Assembly: GCA_034620365.1 (NCBI GenBank)
Contig: JAQGEQ010000316.1
Span: 62,001 to 126,000 of the forward strand
Length of the DNA: 64,000 nucleotides
Reading direction: 5' to 3'
Source of the DNA: Pegea sp. RAD2-039
Taxonomy: Eukaryota > Chordata > Thaliacea > Salpida > Salpidae
Below the pieces are notes generated by a model. That model was not told where the DNA came from. It made no database searches and saw only the letters and a program-made list of their open reading frames with translations. A program made the position numbers and the translations under genes. This document shows, piece after piece, positions 1 to 15,809 of this stretch (position 1 is its first letter; each line of letters opens with the position of its first letter).

Positions 1-2704
<2,704 letters not shown>

Positions 2705-5471
2705 TATATTTCTTTTTCGGCAAATAGTTTAACAGTATATCAACTAATAGTTCCAGTGAACAAACCACGCTGTCGCGAATGTATCTAGGCGTTATTTGTA
2801 ATTAAAGCTTCAACCGAAACTTGATTTTAAATCTAGAAATGAACAACTGACTATATTTATTAAATTAATTTATAAACCTTAAAAATTGTTAGACAATAAT
2901 TGAAACAATGTTATAAAAGTAAACTTATCTGAAGTGAAAATATTAAAGATATTTCTTAAGGGGTTGTTTGCATTCATAAAAAATTGCTGGTTTAAAAAAT
3001 ATAGAAGAATACGACAGATGAATATAGTTTGACATATTTAACAAAATATGCAACAAAGCCTTTGGATAATTAGTTTTTTGACTTTGAAATGATTGCTTAT
3101 ACTAAATATTACAAGCAAATTTGATAACTATTAATTCAACTTTACAATAATATTTTATAACTTCCTAACCATACAATCAATACAATATACAGTCAACCAA
3201 ATAATAATAGCTCTTTCTGAATTTATTAGACATTAAGAGCTCTACCTCAAAGGTATTTTTTACTTAACAGCTACTTTAAAAACAGCGAAAGTTTGACAAT
3301 AATTTCTGTAAAAGTTATAGGTAACTCAACAGATTTTATGATTTATGAAAGATCAGCTATAAATCAGCAAATAATGCTTTAATAGTAATAAACAAATAGT
3401 GAAAGATGTTACTTTTGGGAGCTTTTAAGTCTTTATTTCAAAAGTTACGTCTTTTAACTGAAAAAAGTGTACTTTTATTTGTAAAATCTATTCTTTTATC
3501 TTAGGATAGAAATGCACGGTGAATTATAGCATCATTAAATTTGTAATCATGCAAGGTTTAGAAAATCAAAGATTAGTTAGACTTTAACACTGCAACTACA
3601 AAACATAAATTTCTTGACTATTTTTATCTATCGAACGAGGCAAATTTTCTCATATATTTTTAACAAATTGTATTTTTAAATCGGAAATTTTTAATGCTTG
3701 CGACCCTTAAAATAGATTGTGCAGTACGGTAAATATTCACCAAACTCATATTAACCATTCACTGAGATGAATTTATCAGCAAGCTGTCGGGGTGTCCGAG
3801 TCACAACCCGTAGTTTTGATTTTATAATAAATTAACAAACAAATAATGTATTTCATTAGTCATTATAATGACAACACTTTATATTAAAAAGATTTTTATT
3901 AATTTAATCAGCTTTAGATTTTTTTCAATGTTAAATATTCCCATCTGTTGCTTTAATGTTTGACATTATACGTTGGTTGACTTCACCCAATTTTAAATAA
4001 AAAGTTTATTTAGCTAGTAGTTTTATTGATGCTGCAAGTTTGAGCAAAGTATTTCAAATAAACAGAAATGTAGTATTTCAATATTGTTTTATGTTTTAGA
4101 AATTAACATTTAAAAAATACTTTAAAACTTCAAAATAGTTTGCCGGTTTGACCAACAAGATAGCTTTTATAAAAATTTAATAAATTTAGAGAATAAATAA
4201 AATACAGTGTAGCTTGTTTGACCACGTTTATGTAAACATGTTAGCTTGGATGGGGAAAGTGGAAAATATCCAACTATTTTGATTCTTGTTCAAGCCTAGT
4301 GAAACTAAATGAATTATTTTACAAGATCAATCTTCAGTGGGAACGTTGTTTATTTAAAAAGTATTCTTAAAAAATTTATGACTGTACTGGATGTAAAAAA
4401 TGTGGTCGTACCTGTGGCTTATATACGCTGTAGTAAATTCTTCATCTTTATTAAATATTCAGATCAGTTCGTCTTCATTTTTTTTCTGCTTCGATTTGTC
4501 TTATTTAGTATCTGGGTTATCTCTGTTTCGATTCCTTATTTTCGGTAGTTTGAAAATTATCTTGTTTTCCTACATTTTATATGTAACATTATTTGGTTCC
4601 TTTACTGATATAAAAATTTATAAAAATCTTTTAAAAACAAAACTTTGAGACTTTTTCTTTAATTTCTTTTAATATAAGCTTCAGATTTGTGAAAGCAAAG
4701 TACATCACTAAAACTTATTACAGTTAAGCAATTACTTTGATTATATAATCTAAGGCTCAGTAATTTAAATCACAAAAGAACATATTATCGTAATCTTTAT
4801 GACAATACAAAGTGTTGAATAGTAGCGGTGCAAATTCACCTACAAAGCTGATAAAATACCTAAAATCTAAGACTTTAAAAACCTTTTTTTTTGTGTAAAA
4901 GATTAAAGCCATATAACTAAAATAGATATTCAGAAGTTATTTTTTTATAAAATACACAAGTCTTAAAATTTGCTAAAATATTTTTGTTAACTTTAAGTCT
5001 GTTCCATTTTGTCAGTTTGTTTTTTCCTTTAAATCAGAGTTGTTAATCTTTCTGTAAAACTAACATTAAAAAAAGTCTTTTCAGTAACGGCCATGATAAC
5101 TTCAAAACTAAAAAAAAATATTTTAAATGACCTTGAAGACTAGTCCATATGGAATTAATGCTAAAAACCAAATATGATTTCTTAAATATTGACCCATGTT
5201 TTAAAAAACTAAATAGTCAACACTTTTGTTATGTAAAAATGATTTAAGTTCCGTTTTTACTGTTTGGGTTATATTTTTTTACTGTCGAGTAAATTAAATT
5301 TTTGTTAAAAAGCCTAACCATACCAACGAAGGATATTTATGAATTTCTTTTAAAATTTTTTAGTTTGATTTAAATTTTGATTGTGAATATAGATTTTTTA
5401 TTATTTTATTTATCTTTCATATTTTAAAGCAATTAATCATAATTTACTATTTTATCCATAAATAATTTTAG
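2705..5471. other. Intergenic region between divergent RUVBL2 and PRDX3
   Basis: A+T-rich sequence with no convincing exon. It must hold the promoters of both flanking genes, but no TATA box or known element stands out against the base composition. Overlapping short open frames at 4309-4648 are hydrophobic low-complexity translations with no family resemblance and are not called. Confidence 0.6.
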
Positions 5472-5490
5472 GAAATAATTTGTGAAAACA

Positions 5491-6162
5491 ATGCTGAGAA
5501 TGAATCAACTTGGAAAAGCCTTGTTTAAAGGAGCTTCTGCAACTAATGCTGTCAAACAGCTGACTAGAAATCATCACTGTGCTATGGTAACCAAACCAGC
5601 ACCAGATTTCAAAGGTACTGCTGTTGTTGATGGGAAATTTGAAGAAATTGCTTTATCTCAGTATGCTGGAAACTATTTAGTTTTATTTTTCTATCCATTG
5701 GATTTTACTTTTGTTTGTCCAACAGAAATCATTGCTTTTAGTGACCGTGTAGATGAATTTAAAAAGTTGGATACAGCAGTTGTAGGAGCTTCTGTAGATT
5801 CTCATTTCAGCCATTTAGCTTGGACCAACATGCCTCGCAAAAAGGGGGGTCTTGGAAAGATGAACATACCTCTATTATCTGATCTAAATAAGTCAGTTTC
5901 ACGTGATTATGGTGTCCTTCTTGAAGATACTGGAATTGCTCTGAGAGGTCTCTTCATTATTGATGGAAACGGAGTTTTAAGATATTCAGGAATCAATGAT
6001 CTTCCAGTTGGAAGATCAGTAGATGAAGTACTTCGACTAGTTGAAGCTTTTCAGTTTACTGATAAACATGGTGAAGTTTGTCCTGCAGGGTGGACACAAG
6101 GAGACAAGTCCATGAAACCAGATGTTAAAGGATCTGTGGAATATTTTGAAAGTGCTAACTAA
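5491..6162 (+). CDS. PRDX3: Mitochondrial 2-Cys peroxiredoxin (peroxiredoxin 3 type)
   Basis: Thiol peroxidase that reduces hydrogen peroxide, recycled by thioredoxin. 223 residues in one exon. The peroxidatic Cys is C76 in [14 protein letters not shown] and the resolving Cys is C197 in [12 protein letters not shown] (119-122) and the C-terminal YF (218-219) are both present; these mark the sensitive, overoxidation-prone eukaryotic 2-Cys class. The first ~34 residues are basic and hydroxylated with no acidic residue, ending before the conserved core at KPAPDFKG, which suits a mitochondrial presequence and favours PRDX3 over cytosolic PRDX1/2. The start is the ATG at 5491; the frame is open upstream through GTG 5482, but an acceptor-like TTTTAG ends at 5471, so the short leader probably follows a 5' UTR intron or a trans-spliced leader. 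Family certain; mitochondrial assignment likely. Confidence 0.95.
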   Translation: MLRMNQLGKALFKGASATNAVKQLTRNHHCAMVTKPAPDFKGTAVVDGKFEEIALSQYAGNYLVLFFYPLDFTFVCPTEIIAFSDRVDEFKKLDTAVVGASVDSHFSHLAWTNMPRKKGGLGKMNIPLLSDLNKSVSRDYGVLLEDTGIALRGLFIIDGNGVLRYSGINDLPVGRSVDEVLRLVEAFQFTDKHGEVCPAGWTQGDKSMKPDVKGSVEYFESAN

Positions 6163-6379
6163 CTTTTGATGTTATTGTTGATTCCAACATCTTTAATTTT
6201 CTTTTATTATCTTCTCTGATCATGGTAATATTATGAAATAACTTTTTTGTTTATAAAAATCATCATTGAGTTTGCATAAAAAACTTTGCTTCAGTGTTTG
6301 TACTTTTTATACATCTTAATAATATTAAATGTAAACTGCATTATGTTATATTCATTCAGATATATATACAGTATTTAAA

Positions 6380-8591
6380 ATGATTAAGTCTATTGAGCCT
6401 AAAGGATTAGTTTGTTCTTGTTTTTTAAGCAAAAATTATTTTGTAAAAAAGTTTAATATACATCTGGATTATCCTGAAGTTGATGAAAAAGAAAACTTCA
6501 TTAAGGTTAATAAACCTTTTAATTAATAATATTTTTGGTTATATATGAAACCATGTTTGTAATCTTTTTTAAATGGGGTTGTTATTGATAATAATTATAC
6601 TTTTAAATGTATCAAGAAAATCAATATCAATTCAAATTTACTTGGTTTTAATTTGCATAGGTTTTATGTTGGTTAAGTTATGGTAATATAAGTTACCTAA
6701 ATGTAACTAGATTAGATTTTATGGGTTATTACTTTTACTTTTATATTAGCTTCATACCATTTTGTACTTAATATGAATAATATTATTTATATTTTGTTAG
6801 AAACTTAAAAGTTTGGGTGCTACACAATTTGAAATATTAGATATATTTCAAGCTTTAAAAACAGAACATTTAAGAAGATCTACTATAGGCAAGAAGAGCT
6901 CAGAAAGAAAAGAGATTATTCAGAAACATTATAAGCCTCTTCATCCTGAAATTTTTATAGCTAAGGTAAAGAATATTTTTATTTGTTTGTTTTAATTTAA
7001 TTTGCTTTTAGTATATATAAATTATCAGATAATTTTATTGATAGAAAATGTGTTATGAATATTTATTTTATATGATACATGGCTGCAGATGACAAATTAT
7101 ACATTTTATTATAAATAATATAGAATAAATTAAGAACACTGCAGAAGTATAAGAAAGTATAAACTGAAAACCAGATAAAAGAATAAATGAAGAAACTGGC
7201 AAGATTATTAGTCTTTGTGAAGCTCCTTGCTGCTTTTTAGTTCTTGCTAAATTTTAGATTGAAATTTAAAATTAGGTTTCTATCAAACTAAGAATTTTAA
7301 TGCAATAACATCTATTAATCTAGTTTTTTATCTTTATTGTTGTCGTTAATTAATTTTTCAGAAAGAAATGTTTCATTCCAAATTTCTTAACGTTGTTGAA
7401 ATTGCTAAATCAGTAAAAGACTCCAATGAAGTTCTAAAGAATTTATCATTAACCTCTGCAGAACAAGTTTATACTTTTCCAATTTTCACTCAAAGTACTT
7501 GTGACAAGTTTGTAAGTGAGCTGAACAACTTTGAGAAGTCAGGTTTACCAAAAGGAAAAGTAAACACGATGAATGATCATGGGGTCAGTAAATTCATTTT
7601 TGTATTTTAAATTTTCCCATATTCAAAACAAAACAATATCCAATCAACAATATTCATCTACAATAGTTCATATATTTTGTTTCAAATAGTTGTTAATAGT
7701 ATTCTTCATTTATCTTTGTAATATTACTTTGATTGCAAAATTTAGTTTGAAGAAATAAGGTAACATTGAACAACAAATATTCTGTTCAAAGTTTTGGTTT
7801 TATAAACAATATCAAATGATTTGAAGCACAATGTTGTTTACAAAATATTAGGTTGCAAGTATCACAACTTATCAAATAATTTTGCTACATTTGCTCAGAT
7901 ACTTTTAAATGAACTTGGATTTAATGACTTTATGAACGAGCTCAGAACTCATTATATCTCTCCCATTGCAAATCTGTTATTTCCACAATGGACCGGGTCT
8001 TCAGGATTAGACTCTCAAAAAGCTTTTACAGTTCAATATAAGCCAGGCGAAGATGAAGGGTTGGATTGTCATTATGATAACGCTGAAATTACTCTCAATA
8101 TTTCACTTGATGATGACTTTGATGGCTGCAGTTTATTTTTTGGTAAAATGAGAATGGTGAGAAGGTTTTGACAGTTTCATCAAAGTAGAAATGAACTTGA
8201 AACTAGAAATTGTTCAAATCAATCTTTTCACCTCCAATTTTCATCAATTATTTCTAAAAATATTTCTAAGTTAATTTAGAAACCCAAAACTTCCCCCAAT
8301 ATTTTTCATCTCTTAAAATACCAAAAGTGTTTATCGAATCACATCAACTTGTAACAGGAAGATCCGGTCTCCTTGATGAATACGAAGGAAGTGAAACATC
8401 GGAAAGGTTGGGGCTTGCTTCATCGAGGTCAACAGCTACATGGAGCTCTTCCTATTGAGTTTGGTGAACGTCACAATTTGATTATTTGGATGAGATCTTC
8501 CAGTATACGGAATCAACTATGTCCGATGTGCGACCAACTTCCGGATGTAGTAGAAACAGAAGGAGATGGAGACGGTTTTACGCTTCTATAA
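6380..8591 (+). CDS. OGFOD2: 2-oxoglutarate/Fe(II) oxygenase domain protein 2
   Basis: Predicted non-haem iron dioxygenase of the prolyl-4-hydroxylase fold; its substrate is not established. Exons 6380-6505, 6801-6965, 7362-7583, 7899-8156 and 8358-8591 join in phase 0 throughout to give 334 residues, close to the vertebrate length. The N-terminal exon keeps the Cys-containing start (VCSCF) seen in the family. The catalytic part shows PKGKVNTMNDHG, the iron ligands H229 and D231 in DCHYDNAE, the distal His in HRGQQLHGA (H285), and the 2OG-side GERHNLIIWMR. The tail ends CPMCDQLPD...GDGFT, the conserved C-terminal cysteine pair of OGFOD2. Every exon has clear GT-AG borders. It lies 217 bp downstream of PRDX3 on the same strand, with no sign of co-transcription beyond proximity. 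An AATAAA at 8863-8868 could serve for polyadenylation. Orthology is secure from domain order and both terminal motifs. Confidence 0.93.
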
Positions 8592-10012
8592 CACAGCAAA
8601 TCAAAATTATGCAAATCAGATATGTTCATTAAGACTTCCTCTTCTCATCTTATATTGCTCTACTTTCATTTCTTCTTCTATCTAGCAAAATTCTTTTTCA
8701 ACTTTAATAACTTTTATTAATTTGATTTATAGAAAAAGATAAAAGTTGAAAAAACTTTAATTTGAAAAGAACTCAATTGTTTGTTTAGAAACTTGTTTTA
8801 TTTTTCAAACTTCTTTTATATTTCGAACTCATCGACAATTTTTATATTTGAAACTTTCCATAAATAAACTCGCCAACAAATTTTTGGTAATCGCTCTTCA
8901 TTTGTGAGAAGCTTTCCTCCAATCTTCTGATTTATGTTCATAGAAGTTTTGATCGTTGGCAAAGCAATTACTGGATGAGTAAAAATTCACTTTTTTCTGT
9001 CATGAACTCAATAAGCTTATAATGTAAATGGTTTTGTGATGAATATTTTAGTGGGTTAGTCATTTTAGTTCAACTTAAGTTTAAAAATATAAATTGACCC
9101 GTTTTTAGCGGGTGACAATTTAATGGTCCACAAATTAGTGGTCCACATTTACTTATCTATCTCAATTATAGAAGCTTTTTATTTTTCAAAACATTTTTCT
9201 TCAAGATAAATGCTCACTTGTGTTTGCAAAGTAAAATCATGTTTAGAAATAACATCAAATCGATGAAAACGGTTGTTGCATTACAAGAACAAATTAAGCA
9301 TATCAAAATATAACAAAGACAATCTAGTGAAAAAGATTTAAACTGATACAACATATTTTCACAGTTGCTATAATTTGCAGAAACTGCTTGCAACTCAGTA
9401 AATATTTTATACCCTAGCGTTAATCCATCGGTTGTACTAATAAGTATAGTTTCAAGGACAGTTTAGTGTTAATCATACGCAACAAAAGTTAAAAATGTTT
9501 TCAAATATCTTCATAGGTTAAAATATACAGTTGTTTCCCAACCTACAGAAAATATTTCTCTTTTACTCTGCTGCGCCATACAAGATTAGTTATCAGATCT
9601 CTGCCCCTTAAGGTCAAGTCAGCTTTCTAATAAAAACTAAGTAAAAAGGTAAAACTAAGTAATACGAGAATAAATCAAATTGAACGTTTTCTGAATTTAT
9701 CGACCAACTCATTGCCTTGTCTTAGCATTAAACAAAGTTCAAATAGAATATTTAAGAATAGTTCTGTTTAGTTCTTTTGTTTTATCAAGCCTATACAACT
9801 GAAATTTTAATTTAAAAGCATAATTTTATTAACAATTTTTGAAAAAATAATTATATTATAATATTATTATTATATTATAATTATAATCATTTGTAAATTC
9901 AATTTTATTCTTGAATTGACTTTTAGTGCTTCAATTTAAAATTGAGAAAATTTATAACTTAGAGGAAAAGGTAAATTAAAAGAATTAATTTTAGCGTTTT
10001 ATTAGCATTCAT
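8592..10012. other. Gene-free gap after OGFOD2
   Basis: A+T-rich, no coding signal found. It contains a possible OGFOD2 polyadenylation signal near 8863 and a pure A/T tract at about 9846-9890. OGFOD2 and the next gene converge here. Confidence 0.6.
9846..9890. repeat. Low-complexity A/T tract
   Basis: Interspersed ATT/TAT/ATA units form a nearly pure A/T run that is close to self-complementary. It looks like a decayed microsatellite. Confidence 0.6.
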
Positions 10013-11230
10013 TTAACGTTTTCGAGATGAGGATCGAGATGAACCGTATCGAGCTCCGTGTGGTGATGGGTATCGGTTGTAATAAGACTGTCAAAAAATT
10101 AAAAACATCAGAAAAACTATTATAAGAGAGCTTAGCAAGTTTTACATTTGTTTGTTGATTTAAAGGAAAAGTTTTAAAATACTTTTACTTGCTTTGAAAA
10201 GCAAATAGAAACCGATTAATCTTAGTATCTCTCACAAAAGCTAATTATTTAAACTTTACTTAATGAATAATTATTAAATGACTACTTACGTTGCCTCCAT
10301 ATTGACTTTGATGTTGTGACTGAAAAATAATAATTCAAACATCAGAACAAAACAACTATTAACTAAATTAATTTTTCTATCATATATAAATTGCCAGGAA
10401 TTAAACAGAAACCAAAATTTTTCTTCGACTTACTTGGTATCCATGATACTGAAAAATAAATAAAATATCAATAAGCTGCCTCAATAAAACTCTTATATCA
10501 AAAAATTGAATTAAAATTAATCACTTATATCACCACTCTTTATATTTTGACGCATCGTTAAGTTAAAAAGTGAAATAGAAAATGGAAGAAAATATTGTCT
10601 TAAAAAATGTAAATAAATTTTACATTTGAATAGGAATTTTGAAGCTGATGAAGATGAATGTTGATTTGATTTTGGTTGTTCATAGTTTGTTGTTGAGATT
10701 GTTGTTGACCTTGTACCCCTTAAAAAAGTTACATAAATGACTGTTAAACCATTAGTTAAATGTTATCTAATTTCTAGGATACTAATACTTTAAAAGTTTT
10801 ATTTATTATTTAGTAAATTCTTATCTTACCAATATTTTGTAACTAGCAAAAACAAAGAGTCTTGCCAAACATGTAATTATTTCAAAGATTTTGAAAAAAA
10901 GCTCACCGCAACTTTTTTTAATCAAAGTATTTATGATTTAATTCATGAAAAAGTTTAATAAAAATTTCAAAATAATTTTGAAACACTTTTTATTCCTGTA
11001 GTTACCTCTTTTCTCTATAAACTGTTTAGCCTTGATGCCATTGTTATAAACAGCAGTCCATTTTTTCAAAACCTGACAAGAAATAAAGCAAGTTGCATAT
11101 TTACAACACTAAAATTGACAAAAAACACCTTTATTAGTTGATTTTCTTGATTTTTTGTAACCAACTCAGCGCCTGATGCAAAAAAGATGAATCCAAAAAT
11201 CAAAATCGTAAAAAATGTTAAAAATTTCAT
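10013..11230 (-). CDS. Small secreted Gln/Tyr/Ser-rich protein, unrecognised
   Basis: Not matched to a known family. Six minus-strand exons join in frame: 11230-11129, 11072-11006, 10718-10624, 10448-10434, 10319-10290 and 10087-10013, giving 127 residues. The ATG is followed by a hydrophobic stretch (TFFTILIFGFIFFASG), a good signal peptide with likely cleavage before AELV. A short Lys-rich amphipathic segment follows (about 25-55) and ends in a dibasic EKRG. The rest is low-complexity: a Gln/Asn-rich run, then Tyr/Gly/Ser/His-rich sequence ending SRSSSRKR. Exons 4 and 5 are only 15 and 30 nt, each with consensus TTTCAG and GTAAGT, and both are phase 0-0, so skipping either keeps the frame. 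The predicted product is extracellular, perhaps a matrix, gland or peptide-precursor protein; function is unknown. The consistent open frame over six exons with canonical borders is the main support. Confidence 0.8.
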
Positions 11231-14200
11231 CTTGAATTTAGCTTTAAAGAATTTTTGTTAATGAAGAAAACTTTTAGATGGATATCTTTTATCAAGCTCA
11301 GTATCTAGGCGTGGGCAAAAATTAGTTTTTTTGTTTTTTAAAGCGCCCTAAAAGCAAACTGCTATTCAAAAACTTACTATAGAAGTTATTCATGCAAAAT
11401 AAAAATCAACCCAAAAAGTAAATAACATTTATTTAGCTCAAAAGAACTTTGCAATTATTCTTGATTACTTCAAAAAAATTGAAAATTTGGTAACCGTTAC
11501 TGTGAACTATAAAAGTTTCTTCAAATGTTTTAGATAATTTTATCAGCATGTTTCTTCTGATCTATATGCTAATGAATGTGAAGTTTTATTTTTAATTTAC
11601 TATTAAAAATCTTACAATGAATACATGCTCAAGTATTTATAATCAATAACTTACGTGAGCTCAAACTTGTGATTTATTTTAACTTAGAAGAACAACAAAT
11701 AAATTTTACTTGAATAATTAGTTATAAAATTAAACCTTATATTTCACTAATAACTTCAAAAAATTATTTTACGATATAAATTTTTTTGGATAACTTGTCT
11801 TATTCGTCTTACAAAAATGTATAGATTGTTCTATCACCAGTTTATTAAGACGTTTAAGACATTTTTTAACGTTTTTGTTAGAACATTCAAAAATTCATTT
11901 AAGTTAATTATTTTTATAGGTAGTAAATTGTTAAAATAAGTTGATAGTATAATTATTACTACTACTGTTAAAGTTGAATTATTACTATTTATATTTCTAT
12001 ATTACTACAATGGTTTTTCGTTTATTTAATCTTCTCTTCCGATAACTTTTTTTTCTAATTTTTTTACTCTATGAAAAAAAATTATATTAATTTAAGAAGC
12101 AATTTAAGCCCCTATTTACAAATTTAGAGTGAACAGAAATGTCAGAGTTCTGTCAGTAGACAATGATTGATTAGCTTTATTTCAAATTAAAATTTTGGAA
12201 GTAAACAACCATCAATTGTCTTTTAAATATTTGGCTATTGTCATAATTTTTGAGTCATCATAAAATCTATTAAAATCTTACAGAGATATTTGTACAATAA
12301 AATAAAATAGACAATAAAGTTATTTTGAAACCATTATTAAGGTAAGCTCAGTTTAGGAAATAAAAACAACTGTAAGCTAATGTTAAATTCGTTTTTCTTT
12401 GATATTTTATCTATAAATATCTTTGAAACCAGTGTCACTATGTAAATACCATTCAAGTCAAATTAAACTTAAGTAAGTCAAGGTGTTGTAAACTTTAAGC
12501 TTTGTATTATCATGACGACGCTTTAATCTGTTTTTGGGATAACACATTTTACTATTAATTTAAGATTTACATCATAAAAATTATCTTTAATAAAATCATG
12601 AATATCAAAAGCTCTAAGATACTTTACATTTCACAAAAAGTTTTTTTATCTTTTCATACCAAAGCTTCAAAAATAACTGTCGAAATATTGTATAAGACAT
12701 TATTGAGAAAATTTAATTGGAGAAAAATATTTAAAAGTTTTTATTTGACCAAGCAATTAGTAGCATTAATCCGATTAAAGTACAAGCGGAAGTAAAAGAG
12801 CTTTTGTAGAAAGAATTATTCAGATGTAAAAGGTTGACAACGTGGATTTCAAAGAGGAATAGAAAGTTAGAAGAGAATAAACAGCAGAGCAAGTCAAGGG
12901 GTACAAGTGAAAGCTGTTAACTAATGTAAAACAACTTTCAAGAGTGTTTTTTCAAAAATATTTCACAATAGCTTTGACCACGAGTTTAGTGAAAGAATAT
13001 TACTCAAAATGCAGAGGACACAATGTAATCATCTTTTTTCACTTTCATTCTATTATCATAACGAGGAAAATAGAACAGATAAGATGTTTTCATTAGTGAC
13101 ACAATGTAGTTAGATAACATCAGATTAATAAGAACCTTAGCTTGAGGTGTTATTTCATCAGATTTCAACTCAATTGATGTACGTTTGTAGTCAGACTTTT
13201 ATTTTGTGTAGATCTTTGCATCTGAGAAGTTGCAAACGAAAAAGAAAGTCTGGTAAAAACTGATATTACAAAATATTTTTTTTTCTATTAATTTTCTACT
13301 TTCGAATTTATCGAGGTTTTTATGTTACATTAACAGTATTAAAAGTTTGCTTTTGGCTAATACCTTATAAAATTTTATCCTTCTATTTGATTGCAGTATG
13401 ACAAAATTTAAGTCTTTAACTTAATTTATTTTTTTTTTAAATTGTAAATTTTGTATTATTCGTATTAAAAAACGATATTAGTTTACTTGAAGTTTAAGTT
13501 TTGTCATAAAATTTAAAAAAATTGTAAAATTATATACTTTTAAAGATTTATTATTATTTATTTATTATTTGATTAATTTCAGGGAATATATCTCCAGTAT
13601 TTATTTTGAAAGATAACCGGATAAATTTTATTCTTATCTGTAAATAAATTTTACTTTTAATTTCAAACTGAACATCTGAATATTAAGAACATTTTTAAGA
13701 GCAAATTTTCTCCTAAATAAATCGGTTTTTATTGGAACTTAATTAAAGCATTTCATTAAATTCTACTTTATCATTGAAAGTTCAAGCTTTGTAACTTGCT
13801 ATAAAAATCGATTGGTTTTTAAGATAACAACAAGCGGCTTAGAGCAACAAAGCCACAATCTGTGTCATATTACAAGCTTAGCACTTCATAATCGCAAAAC
13901 AAAACTCAAACAATAAAGCGACTTGAAAAGGTGTTCAAATACTACCAACATATATACAGTTTTTGAAAAACCGTCTTTGTAAATGTTCCATTAACTGAGC
14001 TTATAGCTACTTTCTTCTAATTAAATGTTATTTCGTAAACTACCTTTGCCTCCTAAAAATATTTGATTGTTTTTATATTTTTATTTGACAAATTTTTTAT
14101 ATAATTCAATTCTATTAACGAACTTACTGTAGTTTAAAATTACTGACCGCAATACCGAATGCTATGTAAAAGATCTTACAATTTTCACTTTGATAATTTA

Positions 14201-14783
14201 TATCTAAAATAATGGATGTAAACTATATAGATAAAAAATTAAATACTATCATCCATATTATCGACTTTATTTTACAACACTTTTCATATTATACAATTAC
14301 ATTTGAAATTGGTTGCATAAAAGTAAGTTTGAATTTTTTCTTAATTTTAAATATTCTTTTTAAGACATAAGAATAAGTATATTGTTATTAAATTTATAGA
14401 TGTAAAAACTAACAATTAGTTTCAATTTTCTTGAATACTTCTTTTACAAATTTATAAATAAACTTACTTTTGTTACTTGAAATTAAAGTTAACTTTTGTA
14501 ATTGTGCTGATCTATCGTAAAAAAATATAACAAATTTGTATTTTTCCATATTATTTCTTTTATTTTAGCATCATTTGATTTGAGCATTTTTAAATATAAA
14601 TTTTCTGTTTTCAAACTTTAGTAAAAAATAATTTAACTTAAGAACACTATAACAGTTTTTATATCTATTTCAATTATCTTATATATAGCTATTGTTTCAG
14701 TCTTTCAATAAACTTTCAATTTTTAGTTCTAAATTTTTCAGCAAATAAAATATTCTCTGCTCATATAATTTATAACATTTGTA
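11231..14783. other. Gene-free 3.5 kb region
   Basis: A+T-rich sequence lying between two divergent genes, so it should contain both promoters. One open frame at 12598-12795 (65 codons, Lys/Phe/Ile-rich) has no splice context or family likeness and is treated as chance. No repeat or RNA gene was recognised. Confidence 0.55.
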
Positions 14784-15809
14784 ATGTCTGAAGCAAGCTT
14801 TATTTCTAAAAATGGAGATTTGCTTTTCAGTAAAAACAATGAAAAGACTCAAAAGTCGTAAGTTTTCTTTAATCAAAAATTTGATTCTAAAAATAGATTT
14901 ATTATAATATCTTTTTTAATTATCTGCAAAAGTTTTCACAGCTTTCAACAAAAATTGTTTCGAAATAAAACTACAAAAAAGTTTAGTTAGTTAAATTACG
15001 AAAGAAATATAACTTAAACATGATTATGTAATAATGTTAAAGTGATTATACCTATTATTAATTATACTTTATTTGGATTGATTAGAAATGTTGTAATGAG
15101 TTTTCAGTATAAGAAAAACCTTCAGCAATTTATGAAATTTAATCAGTATTAATTATTCCACTTTAGTTAATTCAATTATTTTTAGTTATTACTTAAGTTT
15201 TTAAAAACAGTTATTATTTTCATAAAAACTAAAGTAACAAATCTACAATATGTGAGTTAAAAATTAAAGCTTTTTAGAAAAAAAGTCCATGTGGCGGATG
15301 ATATTTATTTGATTGATCATACAGTACCGTTGAATGATCGTCGGTTAACTGATGCGTATAACTCAAGGACTCGGATAAGAAGACTAACTGGATTTGATTC
15401 AAGCTTACTACGCGATCGTGTCTGGGCTGTAAAAACCAACAATGACATTTCCAAGGGTTTGGCAAGAGTTGAAAAGATTGAACGTCAAATGAAACAACAT
15501 GAGCAAGGGAGGAACAGAGCGTATGATGCTGAAAAGCTAAATCTTGAACGACGTTTAAGTCGGATTTCAAGTGGTAGTAAAGCAAAAACATCAAACAAAC
15601 CTCAGTGTTCTAATAAAGAATTTTGCAAATTTCAAGAAACCAATAACTCGAAGATAAGCTCTTATCTTAAAAGTCTAGAGCCACTACTTCTTAAGAAATC
15701 TCCAAAAAATACAAATTCTAGTTCATTGTTCTTTAAGAAAACATTGGATGAAGTGAAAAATGCAAATGATGAAGAGATCATTAAGCGCGTTCATTTCGAT
15801 ACTTATTAG
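14784..15809 (+). CDS. Unrecognised 201-residue basic protein with a helical middle
   Basis: Two exons: 14784-14857 (24 codons plus two bases, donor GTAAGT) and 15278-15809 (acceptor TTTTTAG), joined in phase 2. The second exon is open for 176 codons with balanced, protein-like composition in a very A+T-rich background, which is strong evidence for a real gene. The product begins MSEASFISKNGDLLF, then has a conserved-looking block (DDIYLIDHTVPLNDRRL followed by RTRIRRLTGFD), then charged helix-forming sequence (about residues 70-120: LARVEKIERQMKQHEQG) and a Ser/Lys-rich tail. No signal peptide or membrane segment is visible. I could not assign it to a family; the short helical block could be a coiled coil. 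TIMM10 lies 1.2 kb downstream on the same strand. Confidence 0.8.

Noticed and set aside
4309..4648. Two overlapping hydrophobic open frames upstream of PRDX3
   Set aside because: Low-complexity Phe/Ile/Ser translations in two frames of the same A+T-rich DNA; no conserved motif.
9097..9113. Hairpin ACCCG...CGGGT in the gap after OGFOD2
   Set aside because: A five-base stem is too short to support a terminator or RNA element in a eukaryotic genome.
12598..12795. 65-codon open frame in the 3.5 kb gap
   Set aside because: Lys/Phe/Ile-rich composition typical of A+T-rich noncoding DNA, with no splice or family support.
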